64,000 bases of DNA from Catelliglobosispora koreensis DSM 44566 (GTDB lineage: Bacteria > Actinomycetota > Actinomycetes > Mycobacteriales > Micromonosporaceae): the NCBI RefSeq assembly GCF_000379685.1, contig NZ_KB903272.1, forward strand, positions 248,624 to 312,623. The letters are read 5' to 3'. The position numbers and the translations under genes are program-made. Shown in pieces: positions 17,469 through 25,496 of the stretch. A model generated the notes under the pieces. The model was not told the origin of the DNA. It made no database searches and was given only the letters and a program-made list of their open reading frames with translations. Positions within the stretch are counted from its first letter, which is position 1. Each line of letters opens with the position of its first letter.

Positions 17469-18977
17469 TTAGCCGAGCAGTGCCTGCACCGTCTCTATCG
17501 TGTCGGCTTCGTTCGCGCGCTTGTCTTCGCGATAGCGCAGCACGCGGGCGAATCGCAACGTGACCCCGCCGGGGTATCTCGTGCTGCGCTGGACGCCGTC
17601 AAAGGCAATCTCTACCACGAGTTCGGGCCGGACCTTGACGACCCAGTCTCCGCGCTCTGAGGCCAGCGAAAGCAGCTTTTCTGTTTGCCAGCTGAGCATT
17701 TTATCGGTGAGGCCCTTGAACGTCTTGCCCAGCATGACGAATCCGTCTTTGCCGCGAGCGCCTAAATGCAGGTTGGAAAGCCAGCCCTGACGGCGGCCGT
17801 GTCCCCATTCCGCCGCGAGGATGACGAGATCCAGTGTGTGGCGCGGCTTCACCTTGACCCACGCTGAGCCACGGCGCCCGACGTCGTAAGCGGCTGACGC
17901 GGCCTTGACCACCACGCCTTCCTGTCCTGCGGCCAGGGCGGCGTTATAGGCCTCGGCGGCGTCGGCACCGTCCTCGACCATCGTGCGCCGCACGCGCATT
18001 TCCGATGGCAAGTGCGCGTCCAGTGCGGCCCAGCGAGCCGATCCTGGTTCGTCAACGAGATCTGTCCCGTCAACGTGCAGCAGGTCGAAGAAGTACGGCC
18101 GCAGCGCACCCGCGGCACGCCTTGACGCTCTGCTCGCTGTCTCCTGAAACAACAGTGGGCGTCCCGTCGCGTCCAGCGCTAGTGCTTCGCCGTCGAGCAC
18201 GAGTCGCCGGATCGGCAACTCCCGCACGGCGGTCACGATTTCCGGCATACGCGCGGTGAGGTCGTCGAGGCTGCGGCTGAACACGGCGATGTCGTCACCG
18301 TCGCGATGCACCTGTATGCGTACGCCATCGAGTTTGGCGTCAACCGCGGCGGGAACACCGGTCGCGTCGAGCGCGGCGGCAACGTCCGGTGCGGACTGCG
18401 CGAGCATTGGTGCGATGGGGCGGCCGATCGTCAGCGCGAATTCCCCAAGCGCCGCTTCGCCTCCCATCAGCGCGGCAGCCGCGACTTTTTTGAGGTCACC
18501 GCTGAGCAACAGCGCACGGCGCACCGCTGTGGACGGAACATGCGCGGCTTCGGCGATCGCGTCAGCGAGCAGTCCCGCTTGCGCGCCCTGCCGCAATTCG
18601 CCGCCGATGATGCCAATGAGGAACTGTTGTTCGGCAGCGGTCGCGCGGCCAAACAAGTCGTGCACGAGCGCTTTGCGTTTCGCTTGGGAGCCAACACCGG
18701 CTACCGCGCCGATGGCCGAAAAGGCCGTGTCCACTTCAGGAACGGCGAGCGTCGCGGTCGCGGCTGGTGCGGGCAAATCGCGCAGCCCCGCGTAACCTAC
18801 GCCGATTTGGCGCTGTCTCATCTCTCCACTGAGGTACGCCGCGCCGGCTTGGATCTCGTTTGGGTCGCCTCGTTCCCCCAATTGGCGCAACGAACCGGCG
18901 AGCAGCGAAATTTTTGCCTTGCGCCCCGAGGTTGCGGTGACGGCGGCCGAAGTGGCGGCGAGGTCGGCGAACAGCAC
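17469..18977 (-). CDS. ligB: ATP-dependent DNA ligase, LigB type
   Basis: Seals DNA nicks with ATP, by analogy with mycobacterial LigB (Rv3062). The 502 residues contain an N-terminal DNA-binding domain (GVGSQAKRKALV region), the nucleotidyl-transfer motif AKLDGVRIQ with the AMP-accepting Lys near residue 215, VLDGEALA, EGVVVKAA, WVKVKPRHTLDLVI and the OB-fold end GVTLRFARVLRYREDK. GTG 18977 is chosen because homologues begin at this VLFADLAATS; the longer frame to 19091 adds an unconserved tail. No Ku or LigD is nearby, so a backup repair role is likely, not proven. Confidence 0.93.
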   Translation of the reverse strand: MLFADLAATSAAVTATSGRKAKISLLAGSLRQLGERGDPNEIQAGAAYLSGEMRQRQIGVGYAGLRDLPAPAATATLAVPEVDTAFSAIGAVAGVGSQAKRKALVHDLFGRATAAEQQFLIGIIGGELRQGAQAGLLADAIAEAAHVPSTAVRRALLLSGDLKKVAAAALMGGEAALGEFALTIGRPIAPMLAQSAPDVAAALDATGVPAAVDAKLDGVRIQVHRDGDDIAVFSRSLDDLTARMPEIVTAVRELPIRRLVLDGEALALDATGRPLLFQETASRASRRAAGALRPYFFDLLHVDGTDLVDEPGSARWAALDAHLPSEMRVRRTMVEDGADAAEAYNAALAAGQEGVVVKAASAAYDVGRRGSAWVKVKPRHTLDLVILAAEWGHGRRQGWLSNLHLGARGKDGFVMLGKTFKGLTDKMLSWQTEKLLSLASERGDWVVKVRPELVVEIAFDGVQRSTRYPGGVTLRFARVLRYREDKRANEADTIETVQALLG

Positions 18978-19229
18978 GTTTCCATCTTGGCAGAAGCCGT
19001 TGGCAGGCAATCCTTTTCCGCCAGAGTTGTCCATAGTGGACGTAAAAGATGTAGGTTCTTCGCGACAGTCCCTTGAGGACGACTCAGCCACAAATTTGGA
19101 TTTTTTTGCCGAATAAGCTGCATTTAGGCTATTTAGCGTGCACAGTGATGTCTGGAGTATCTAAGTGGATGTTCCACGGTCCAGCCGGAAAAGGTGACCG
19201 GCCGGACGTATCCGAAGGAGGAACGTGCG

Positions 19230-19799
19230 ATGGCCGTAGCCAAGGCCGCTGCCAAGAAGACCACAGCCAAGCGGGCTGTGAAGAAGACGGTTGCCGCGAA
19301 GAAGACGACCGCGAAGAAGACAACTGCGAAGAAGGCGGCAGCTAAGAAGACGGTCGCCAAGAAGGCTTCGACGCGTCCCGCAGCCAAGAAGACCACGGCG
19401 AAGAAGACCGCTCCCGCGAAGAAGACCACCGCCAAGCGGGTGACGGCGAAGAAGACGACCGCTGCCAAGAAGACGGCTGCGAAGAAGACGACGGCGAAGA
19501 AAGCCACCGCCAAGAAGACGACGGCGGCCAAGAAGACAACCGCGAAAAAGGCCGTCACTAAGGCCGTGAAGAAGACAGCCGCCAAGAAGGCGACGGCGAA
19601 GAAGACCACCGCTAAGAAGGCAGTGAAGAAAGCTTCGACGCGTCCGGCAGCCAAGAAGACCACGGCGAAAAAGACCGCTCCCGCAAAGAAAGCGACGGCC
19701 AAGCGGACCACCGCTAAGCGGACCACGGCGGCCAAGAAGACGACCGCAAGAAAGACGACAGCCAAGCGTGCCCCAGCCAAGAAGGCAATGGCCCGCTAG
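19230..19799 (+). CDS. Histone H1-like Lys/Ala-rich DNA-binding protein
   Basis: A 189-residue protein made almost wholly of Lys, Ala and Thr in KKTTAKK-type repeats. It resembles eukaryotic H1 tails and the tail of actinobacterial HupS, but has no HU domain. A block starting KKASTRPAAKKTTAKKTAPA occurs twice, 267 bp apart, showing internal duplication. It should bind DNA non-specifically and compact the nucleoid. AAGGAGG ends eight bases before the ATG, one of the strongest ribosome sites in the window, so high expression is likely. The minus-strand Ala/Val-rich frames across it are artefacts of repeat composition. Confidence 0.88.
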   Translation: MAVAKAAAKKTTAKRAVKKTVAAKKTTAKKTTAKKAAAKKTVAKKASTRPAAKKTTAKKTAPAKKTTAKRVTAKKTTAAKKTAAKKTTAKKATAKKTTAAKKTTAKKAVTKAVKKTAAKKATAKKTTAKKAVKKASTRPAAKKTTAKKTAPAKKATAKRTTAKRTTAAKKTTARKTTAKRAPAKKAMAR

Positions 19800-19804
19800 G
19801 TGGT

Positions 19805-21232
19805 ATGAAGGGTGGCGTGGCTCAACGTCTTGCACACCGCGTCATCCATGCCAAGTCGATAGATTTCGCCGCCCTGCGCCGCGAGCTGGAGCTGCCTGAG
19901 CAGTTTCCGCTCGCGGCGCAGGCGCAAGCGGAGCAGGCCGCCAAGCAGGTCAAGCTGCCCGCCACCGATCTGACTGAGCTTGCCTTCGTCACGATCGACC
20001 CACCCACCTCCATGGATTTGGATCAGGCCGTCTGCCTGTTGCGCCGCGGCACCGGATATCGCGTGCACTACGCCATCGCCGACGTCGCCGCCTATGTCAC
20101 GCCGGGCAGCCCCCTTGAGGCCGAGACCTGGGTGCGTGGTCAGACCATCTACCTGCCTGACGGCAAAGTGCCTTTGCATCCGCAGGTGCTCAGCGAAGGT
20201 GCGGCCAGCCTGCTCCCCGATACTGAGCGTGCCGCGATGGTGTGGACGATCGACCTCGCCGCTGACGGTTCCGTTGAGGCGACGCGGCTTGAGCGGGCGC
20301 GGGTGCGCAGCCGGGCGAAGCTCAATTACGCGGGCGTTCAGGCCGATGCTGACAAGGGCACGCTCGCCGAACCCATTAGCTTGCTGCCCGAGATTGGCAA
20401 ACTGCTGATCGCACGCGGTCTCGACCGGGGTGCGGTGAATCTGCCGATGCCCGATCAGGAGATTGAGCGCGACGGCGACGGCTGGCGGCTCGTGCTCAAA
20501 CCGCTGACACCGTCAGAAGACTGGAACGCGCAAATCTCGCTGCTCACCGGCTGCGCCGCGGCGCAAATCATGCTCGCGGGGCGCATCGGCATGCTGCGCA
20601 CGATGCCCGCCGCGCCGCCGACCGCCGTCGACATGTTGCGCAAAGCCGCGACAGGGCTTGGTGTCCCGTGGCCCGCGGGCGCGACGATCGGGCAAGTGCT
20701 CGCGTCCATCGACCCAGGCGAGCCAAAGTCAGCCGCGTTCATTGACGAGTCAGCCGAGTTGATGCGCGGCGCCGGTTACACCGCGTTCAACGGTGAGATT
20801 CCCGCCGATCCAGAGCACAGCGCGGTCGCCGCGGCCTACGCGCACGTGACCGCACCGTTGCGGCGCTTGGCCGATCGCTACGTCACCGAGACTTGCCTGG
20901 CGCTTTTCGAAGGACGGTCCGTTCCCGAGTGGGCCGCCGAGGCGTTGCCGAAACTGCCTGACGTCATGTCGTCAACGGACCGGCTGGCTTCAGCCGCCGA
21001 ACGCGGAGCGGTCGACCTCGTCGAATCCACCGTGCTCTCCGATCGCGTCGGCGAAGTGTTCCCGGCCGTCGTGATCGAGGCCGATGACAAAAAGCCGTTG
21101 GGCACCATCGCCATCACCGACCCCGTGGTCCGCGCGCGTTGCGATGGAAAACTCGTCGCTGGTACGCGGATAGACGCACGATTGACGACCGCCGACACCG
21201 TGAAACGCCAGGTCAGGTTCGAAGCGGTGTAG
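19805..21232 (+). CDS. RNB-domain ribonuclease (RNase II/R catalytic type)
   Basis: 3'-5' exoribonuclease by family. The RNB signature VTIDPPTSMDLDQA gives the Mg-binding acids D65, D71 and D73; AIADVAAYV, HPQVLSEGAASLLP and AYAHVTAPLRRLADR follow as in RNase II/R. At 475 residues it lacks the cold-shock and S1 domains of full RNase R, as do other short actinobacterial forms. The start is ATG 19805; GTG 19817 after GAAGGG is possible. It begins five bases after the H1-like gene, so the two may be cotranscribed. Confidence 0.9.
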   Translation: MKGGVAQRLAHRVIHAKSIDFAALRRELELPEQFPLAAQAQAEQAAKQVKLPATDLTELAFVTIDPPTSMDLDQAVCLLRRGTGYRVHYAIADVAAYVTPGSPLEAETWVRGQTIYLPDGKVPLHPQVLSEGAASLLPDTERAAMVWTIDLAADGSVEATRLERARVRSRAKLNYAGVQADADKGTLAEPISLLPEIGKLLIARGLDRGAVNLPMPDQEIERDGDGWRLVLKPLTPSEDWNAQISLLTGCAAAQIMLAGRIGMLRTMPAAPPTAVDMLRKAATGLGVPWPAGATIGQVLASIDPGEPKSAAFIDESAELMRGAGYTAFNGEIPADPEHSAVAAAYAHVTAPLRRLADRYVTETCLALFEGRSVPEWAAEALPKLPDVMSSTDRLASAAERGAVDLVESTVLSDRVGEVFPAVVIEADDKKPLGTIAITDPVVRARCDGKLVAGTRIDARLTTADTVKRQVRFEAV

Positions 21233-21242
21233 GCTGTCGCGC

Positions 21243-22088
21243 ATGCCCTCCTTCCCCTCTTACGACTCCACCGTGCTCTCTTACCGTGTCGTGGGCTCGG
21301 GTCCGGTGCTGGTGTGTCTTCCCGGCGGCCCGGCCCGCGACAGTGTCTACCTTGGAGACTTGGGCGGGCTGTCGGCTCACCGCACTTTGGTGCTGCTGGA
21401 CAACCGTGGCAGCGGGCGGTCCGCTGACGCGTCCGATGTGGACAGTTACCGCGTTGACCGGCTCGCTCTCGACGTCGAAGCCCTGCGTCAGCATCTTGGG
21501 CTGGAGCAGATGAACCTGCTCGGTCACTCCGGCGGAGCTCAGATCGCCGTGCTTTACGCGGCAACGCATCCGCAGCGGCTCTCTTCCCTTGTGCTGCTTA
21601 ATGGTGGCCAGCGCGTCATGGGTTGCGTGATCGACAGCTTGATGGGAGAGGCCATCAAGTTGCGTAGCGACGAGCCGTGGTTCGAGGATGCCTTGGCTGC
21701 CATCAACGAACGCATCGCGGGCCAGGGCAGCGCTTCGCCAGAAGTGATGCGCCGCCAGGACATGTTCTTCTACGGCCGCCCGTGGACGCCGGAGAAAGCG
21801 GCGCACGCGGCCGCTGACGAAACCGAGAAGCGCACTCCTGAGGCCATCAAGAACTTCGCCTTCGAACCAGACCTCGACGCTGTTTACGCGGGTCTGGCAC
21901 AGGTAACCGCGCCGGTGCTCATCTACACCGGCGAGGTCGACCCCGCGCCACGGCCAGCCGAAGCCGTCTTGATGGCAAAGCGTTTCCCCAACGCCACCGT
22001 CGTGACCCAGCCTGATGCCGGGCACATGCCGTGGCTGGACGACCCGGCGTTCTTCGTGTCCACGGTCACCGCACACCCAGCGCCGTAA
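21243..22088 (+). CDS. Alpha/beta hydrolase, prolyl aminopeptidase-like
   Basis: A 281-residue alpha/beta hydrolase. The oxyanion region is LVCLPGGPARDS, then LLDNRGSGRS, the nucleophile elbow GHSGGAQ (S96), and late acid and His regions YTGEVDPAPRP and PDAGHMPW. The PGGP and DNRGSGRS motifs recall proline iminopeptidases, but substrate is not assured. TAGGCT at 21230-21235, seven bases before the ATG, fits a leaderless start. Its TAA overlaps the ATG of the Nudix gene. Confidence 0.87.
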   Translation: MPSFPSYDSTVLSYRVVGSGPVLVCLPGGPARDSVYLGDLGGLSAHRTLVLLDNRGSGRSADASDVDSYRVDRLALDVEALRQHLGLEQMNLLGHSGGAQIAVLYAATHPQRLSSLVLLNGGQRVMGCVIDSLMGEAIKLRSDEPWFEDALAAINERIAGQGSASPEVMRRQDMFFYGRPWTPEKAAHAAADETEKRTPEAIKNFAFEPDLDAVYAGLAQVTAPVLIYTGEVDPAPRPAEAVLMAKRFPNATVVTQPDAGHMPWLDDPAFFVSTVTAHPAP

Positions 22089-22594
22089 TGATGAACACGG
22101 GGCATGTCCGAACGTCAGCCAGGGTGATTCTGGCTGACGGCCAGCAGCGCGTGCTGCTGTTCAAGGCGCACAAGAACGTTCACGACCACGGTCAAGGATC
22201 GCTGTGGTTCACGCCCGGCGGTGGTGTCGAAGAGGGCGAGGAGCTGCACGTCGCTGCCGCCCGCGAGTTGTTCGAGGAGACGGGGGTCACGGTAGACCCG
22301 GCAGCGCTGGGGCCGATGGTCGCCTACAGCGAGGGTTTCGCCGAAGTTCCGGGGCTCGCCGCCGGGCATTACTTGGACACTTACTTCTTCCATCGGGTCG
22401 AACAGCATGAGATTGATCGCAGTGGACACACCGACTGGGAGCTTCAGCAGCTCTTTGACGCCCGGTGGTGGACGCTCACGGAACTAAGGGAAACGCGGGA
22501 AGAGATCGTTCCGCGCCCGCTAGCCGACCTGGCTGAGCGATTTTTCACAGGGCGCATTCCCAGCGAACCGATAGTGATTCCGTGGCATCTGTGA
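22088..22594 (+). CDS. Nudix hydrolase
   Basis: A 168-residue Nudix protein that hydrolyses a nucleoside diphosphate linked to some moiety X. The full Nudix box is present: GGGVEEGEELHVAAARELFE then ETGV, matching GX5EX7REUXEEXGU. The start ATG is shared with the TAA of the hydrolase gene (TAATG); a second ATG follows directly. Substrate is not predictable. Coupling to the hydrolase suggests one transcript. Confidence 0.9.
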   Translation: MMNTGHVRTSARVILADGQQRVLLFKAHKNVHDHGQGSLWFTPGGGVEEGEELHVAAARELFEETGVTVDPAALGPMVAYSEGFAEVPGLAAGHYLDTYFFHRVEQHEIDRSGHTDWELQQLFDARWWTLTELRETREEIVPRPLADLAERFFTGRIPSEPIVIPWHL

Positions 22595-22610
22595 AGCTAC
22601 TGTTGCCGCC

Positions 22611-23084
22611 ATGGCATCAAAAATTGACGTCGGCGACGAGGCCCCTGACTTCGAGTTGCCGAACCAGAAGGGCGAGACGGTCCGGCTAGCCAAGTTCCGT
22701 GGGCAGAAGCCGGTCGTTCTGTTCTTCTACCCTCGCGACGATTCAGCGGGCTGCACGGCCGAGGTCTGCTCGTTTCGGGACAGCTATGAGGACTTCAGCG
22801 AGGCCGGTGCCGAAGTGATCGGCATCAGTTCCGATTCCGTCGAGTCGCACGAGAAGTTCGCCGGCAAGTACCGCCTGCCGTTCACGCTGGTCAGTGACCG
22901 GGGCGGGGCGGTCCGCACCGAATACGGCGTGCCGAGCACCATGGGCAAACTGCTTCCCGGCCGGGTCACTTACGTGATCGATGTCGAGGGCATCGTGCGG
23001 CACGTGTTCAATTCTCAGGTCAACGTCTTCGGTCACGTGAAGAGCGCGCTCAAGGTGTTGCGCGACCTCCAGAACGGACAGTGA
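22611..23084 (+). CDS. bcp: Peroxiredoxin, Bcp/PrxQ type
   Basis: Thiol peroxidase reducing hydroperoxides. The 157 residues contain FFYPRDDSAGCTAEVCSFRD, with the peroxidatic Cys at 48 and the resolving Cys at 53, the atypical two-Cys spacing of PrxQ. Thioredoxin is the usual reductant. TACTGT seven bases before the ATG and no Shine-Dalgarno suggest a leaderless transcript. Confidence 0.94.
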   Translation: MASKIDVGDEAPDFELPNQKGETVRLAKFRGQKPVVLFFYPRDDSAGCTAEVCSFRDSYEDFSEAGAEVIGISSDSVESHEKFAGKYRLPFTLVSDRGGAVRTEYGVPSTMGKLLPGRVTYVIDVEGIVRHVFNSQVNVFGHVKSALKVLRDLQNGQ

Positions 23085-23106
23085 CCGCCGGGTTACCATC
23101 ATTGCC

Positions 23107-24459
23107 ATGAACGTGAGCGAGCTATTTGGATACGGGCAGCTCGCCTTCCCAGAAGGGCACGCCCTAGACGGTGTGCCCTTTGTGGTTATCGACCTGGAAA
23201 CGACGGGCCTCGAGCCTGCCGAGGATCGCATCATCGAGATAGCGATGGGCCGCGTCGAGAATGGACAGCTCGTTGACGAATGGGCGACCCTGCTGTCCGC
23301 TGACCGCGATCCCGGTCCCGTGTTCCTGCATCACATCAGTGAGCGGATGCTCGACGGCGCACCAACGTTTCGCGACATGGCCGGAGAGATTCTGTCCCGT
23401 CTCGACGGTGCCGTCGTGGTGGCGCACCACGCCCCGTTTGAGGAAAGTTTTCTAGTCGCCGAGCTCAACCGGATAGGGGTCACCCCCGCGCCGCTGCCCG
23501 CGATCTGCACCCGGCAGCTGGCCAAAGCCGTGCTCGCGAGCCCGAACTACAAGCTGGCGACCTGTTGCGAGATCTGTGGCATCACCATCACCGACGCGCA
23601 CACCGCGCTCGGCGATGTTCGTGCGACCGCCTTGCTGCTGACTAAACTGCTGCACCTAGCGCCGGACTTGAGATACCCCGTGCCGCTCACAGGACTGCCG
23701 CGCGTGGCGAAACGAGCGACGCCCCGCACCCGCGTGACCAATCTGCGCAAGGGAACCGACGGCTGGATGCGCTCGCTGCTCAGCAAACTCCCGTTCTCGA
23801 TGGCCGATCACGACCCCGTGGGTGCGGCGCCTTACCTGGACGCGCTGACCGAAGCCCTTGCCGACGGGGCGACGTTGACGAAACAGAAGACCCGGCACTT
23901 GGGACGGCTCGCGGGGCGAGCGGGAATGGGCGCGCGGCAGGTGGCCGAACTGCATCGCCGGTTCCTTGACGGGCTAAGGGATGTCGCGCTCGCCGACGAC
24001 GTCGTGACCCTCGACGAGCTCGCGCAAATGTCAAACGTGGCCATGCTTTTGGAGCACCCGGGCTACTTCGCCGACATCACTCCACATGAGACGGTCCGTT
24101 ACAAGACGGGTCCTCGGGTCTGGTGCGGGCCAGCCGTGCCCGACGCGGTGAAGCGGCGGTTTGAGGGGGCGGGCTACCAAGTGGTCGCCAACATCAGCCG
24201 GGGGCTTACGGCGTGCGTTACCGAGTACCCAGATGATGGTTTGAAAGCTCGTAAGGCGCGCGAACTGGGAGTGAAGCTGCTAGATCTAGCCGACGTGGAT
24301 GCCTTTCTGGCGTCGGCGAAGCTGCCTGCTCCGGTTGCCCCGGCCGGGTGGTATGCCGACCCGACCGGGCGCTATACGTACCGGTTCTGGACTGGGGAGC
24401 TGTGGACCGAGCACGCTAGCCCCGGCGACGGCTCCACGGTCGTTGACTACCTGCGGTAG
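23107..24459 (+). CDS. DEDDh exonuclease with TerB-like, BRCT-like and DUF2510 regions
   Basis: A 450-residue mosaic. Residues about 22-185 are a DnaQ-like 3'-5' exonuclease: FVVIDLETTGLEPAEDRIIE (Exo I), VVAHHAPFEESFL (Exo II) and DAHTALGDVRAT with the catalytic His and Asp. A helical TerB-like region follows (about 235-325). A BRCT-like fold covers about 330-400 (VWCGPAVPDAVKRRFEGAGY). The C-terminus holds a DUF2510 module, AGWYADPTGRYTYRFWTGEL. The combination suggests DNA repair or proofreading outside the replicase. TACCAT seven bases before the ATG indicates a leaderless message. Confidence 0.88.
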   Translation: MNVSELFGYGQLAFPEGHALDGVPFVVIDLETTGLEPAEDRIIEIAMGRVENGQLVDEWATLLSADRDPGPVFLHHISERMLDGAPTFRDMAGEILSRLDGAVVVAHHAPFEESFLVAELNRIGVTPAPLPAICTRQLAKAVLASPNYKLATCCEICGITITDAHTALGDVRATALLLTKLLHLAPDLRYPVPLTGLPRVAKRATPRTRVTNLRKGTDGWMRSLLSKLPFSMADHDPVGAAPYLDALTEALADGATLTKQKTRHLGRLAGRAGMGARQVAELHRRFLDGLRDVALADDVVTLDELAQMSNVAMLLEHPGYFADITPHETVRYKTGPRVWCGPAVPDAVKRRFEGAGYQVVANISRGLTACVTEYPDDGLKARKARELGVKLLDLADVDAFLASAKLPAPVAPAGWYADPTGRYTYRFWTGELWTEHASPGDGSTVVDYLR

Positions 24460-24623
24460 CGGCGGCGAGTCCAGTTCGTGCCGATCCCACCGAGGTGCAG
24501 GGCTACGAAGATCAACCCGGCTAGCATCATCGTCGTTACCGTGATGACGTTTCCGGCGCTGAAACTAATGATCTGAAACAAAAGCGCTAGTCCAAACAGG
24601 ACGGCGGCGATCCGGGCATACAT
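24447..24623 (-). CDS. Small two-helix membrane protein
   Basis: A 58-residue protein with two hydrophobic stretches (about residues 5-22 and 30-48) and a basic end TNWTRRRYRR, suggesting both ends face the cytoplasm. ATG 24623 has GAGG three bases ahead; TAATAC also lies upstream. Its end overlaps the convergent exonuclease gene by 13 bases. Function unknown. Confidence 0.6.
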   Translation of the reverse strand: MYARIAAVLFGLALLFQIISFSAGNVITVTTMMLAGLIFVALHLGGIGTNWTRRRYRR

Positions 24624-24633
24624 GACCTCGGTA

Positions 24634-24897
24634 TTACCCCTTTTCGCGCGTGGCAATCCAGTGCTGAGCGTAGGGGCAGACCGGGACGATGCGGATGCCT
24701 TCGGCCTCAAACGCCGTCACGGCGGTCTCGGTCAGGTGACCGGCGATGCCCCGCCCGCGGGCACCCGGGTCGACCTCCACGTGGTCGATCACCACGGCGT
24801 CAGGCTGCCGGTGATATTCGAGCACGCCGATGAGATGACCCGAGGAACGCACCTCGTAGCGGTTGAGCGAAGGCACGTTACTGATGGTGATATCCAC
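24634..24897 (-). CDS. Short GNAT acetyltransferase, YjdJ type
   Basis: An 87-residue single-motif GNAT. IDHVEVDPGARGRGIAGHLT forms the acetyl-CoA site and VPVCPYAQHWIATR is the typical YjdJ C-terminus with a conserved Cys. Substrate unknown. The GTG start follows TAGGGT by six bases on the minus strand, a leaderless signature. It is divergent from the HNH gene. Confidence 0.87.
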   Translation of the reverse strand: MDITISNVPSLNRYEVRSSGHLIGVLEYHRQPDAVVIDHVEVDPGARGRGIAGHLTETAVTAFEAEGIRIVPVCPYAQHWIATREKG

Positions 24898-25006
24898 CTG
24901 CCGACCCTATCTCGAAAACCGGTTGTCGCCAGATCCACGCTCCTCGTACGCTTTGCGGGCGCTAGGCGTTGTGCGACAACAGTTTTGCTGGAGATGAGGT
25001 GACCCG

Positions 25007-25450
25007 ATGACCGGAGTACTGGTAATTAACGCCGACCTTGGCCCGCTGCACCGGGTCAGCCTCCGCCATGCCATCAGGATGCTCTGGCGGCAGGTAGCGG
25101 TGGTTCACGAGGCTGAGCCTGAGCAGCGAGTCGGTGTCTACCCGATGCCCCGGGTGGTGCGCCTGGTGTCCTATGTGGTCACTCGCTGGCGGCACACCAA
25201 AGGCCCCGCGTGGTCACGTTCGGGGGTGCTGGAGCGCGACGGGCGCCGGTGCGTCTACTGCGGTGGTGTTGCCAGCACGATCGACCACATCCTGCCCCGC
25301 TCACGCGGCGGCGCTAACACATGGCTTAACACGGCAGCTGCTTGTTACAGCTGCAACCAGCGCAAGGGGGACAACACCCCGGCCGAAGCAGGGATGGTGC
25401 TCCGGTTCAAGCCACTGGCCCCGTCTTGGGCCAGCTGGGGCAAGCGCTGA
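25007..25450 (+). CDS. HNH endonuclease family protein
   Basis: A 147-residue protein. The C-terminal HNH fold shows CVYCGG, TIDHILPRSRGGANTWLN and CYSCNQRKGD: two CxxC zinc pairs plus the DH and N residues of the active site. The N-terminal half (LVINADLGPLHRVSLRHAIR) is the usual actinobacterial form. It stands alone, with no methylase or phage gene beside it, so a housekeeping role is more likely than restriction. GAGGTG lies upstream of the ATG. Confidence 0.9.
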   Translation: MTGVLVINADLGPLHRVSLRHAIRMLWRQVAVVHEAEPEQRVGVYPMPRVVRLVSYVVTRWRHTKGPAWSRSGVLERDGRRCVYCGGVASTIDHILPRSRGGANTWLNTAAACYSCNQRKGDNTPAEAGMVLRFKPLAPSWASWGKR

Positions 25451-25452
25451 GT

Positions 25453-25491
25453 AAGTGGCCAGCGGGTTTTCGCTACACCCGCTGGCCGCTT
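25453..25491. terminator. Bidirectional terminator
   Basis: A 15-bp stem (25453-25467 with 25477-25491, one G-U pair) around a 9-base loop sits between the convergent HNH and FAD oxidoreductase genes. Confidence 0.85.
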
Positions 25492-25496
25492 GTCGT

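Noticed and set aside
19230-19799. Short repeats as a possible CRISPR array
   Set aside because: The repeats are in-frame Lys codons of variable spacing with no unique spacers and no cas genes.
19133-19835. Long minus-strand Ala/Val- and Gly/Leu-rich frames
   Set aside because: They are reverse readings of the AAG-rich H1-like repeats; no start signal, and the plus strand has a strong ribosome site.
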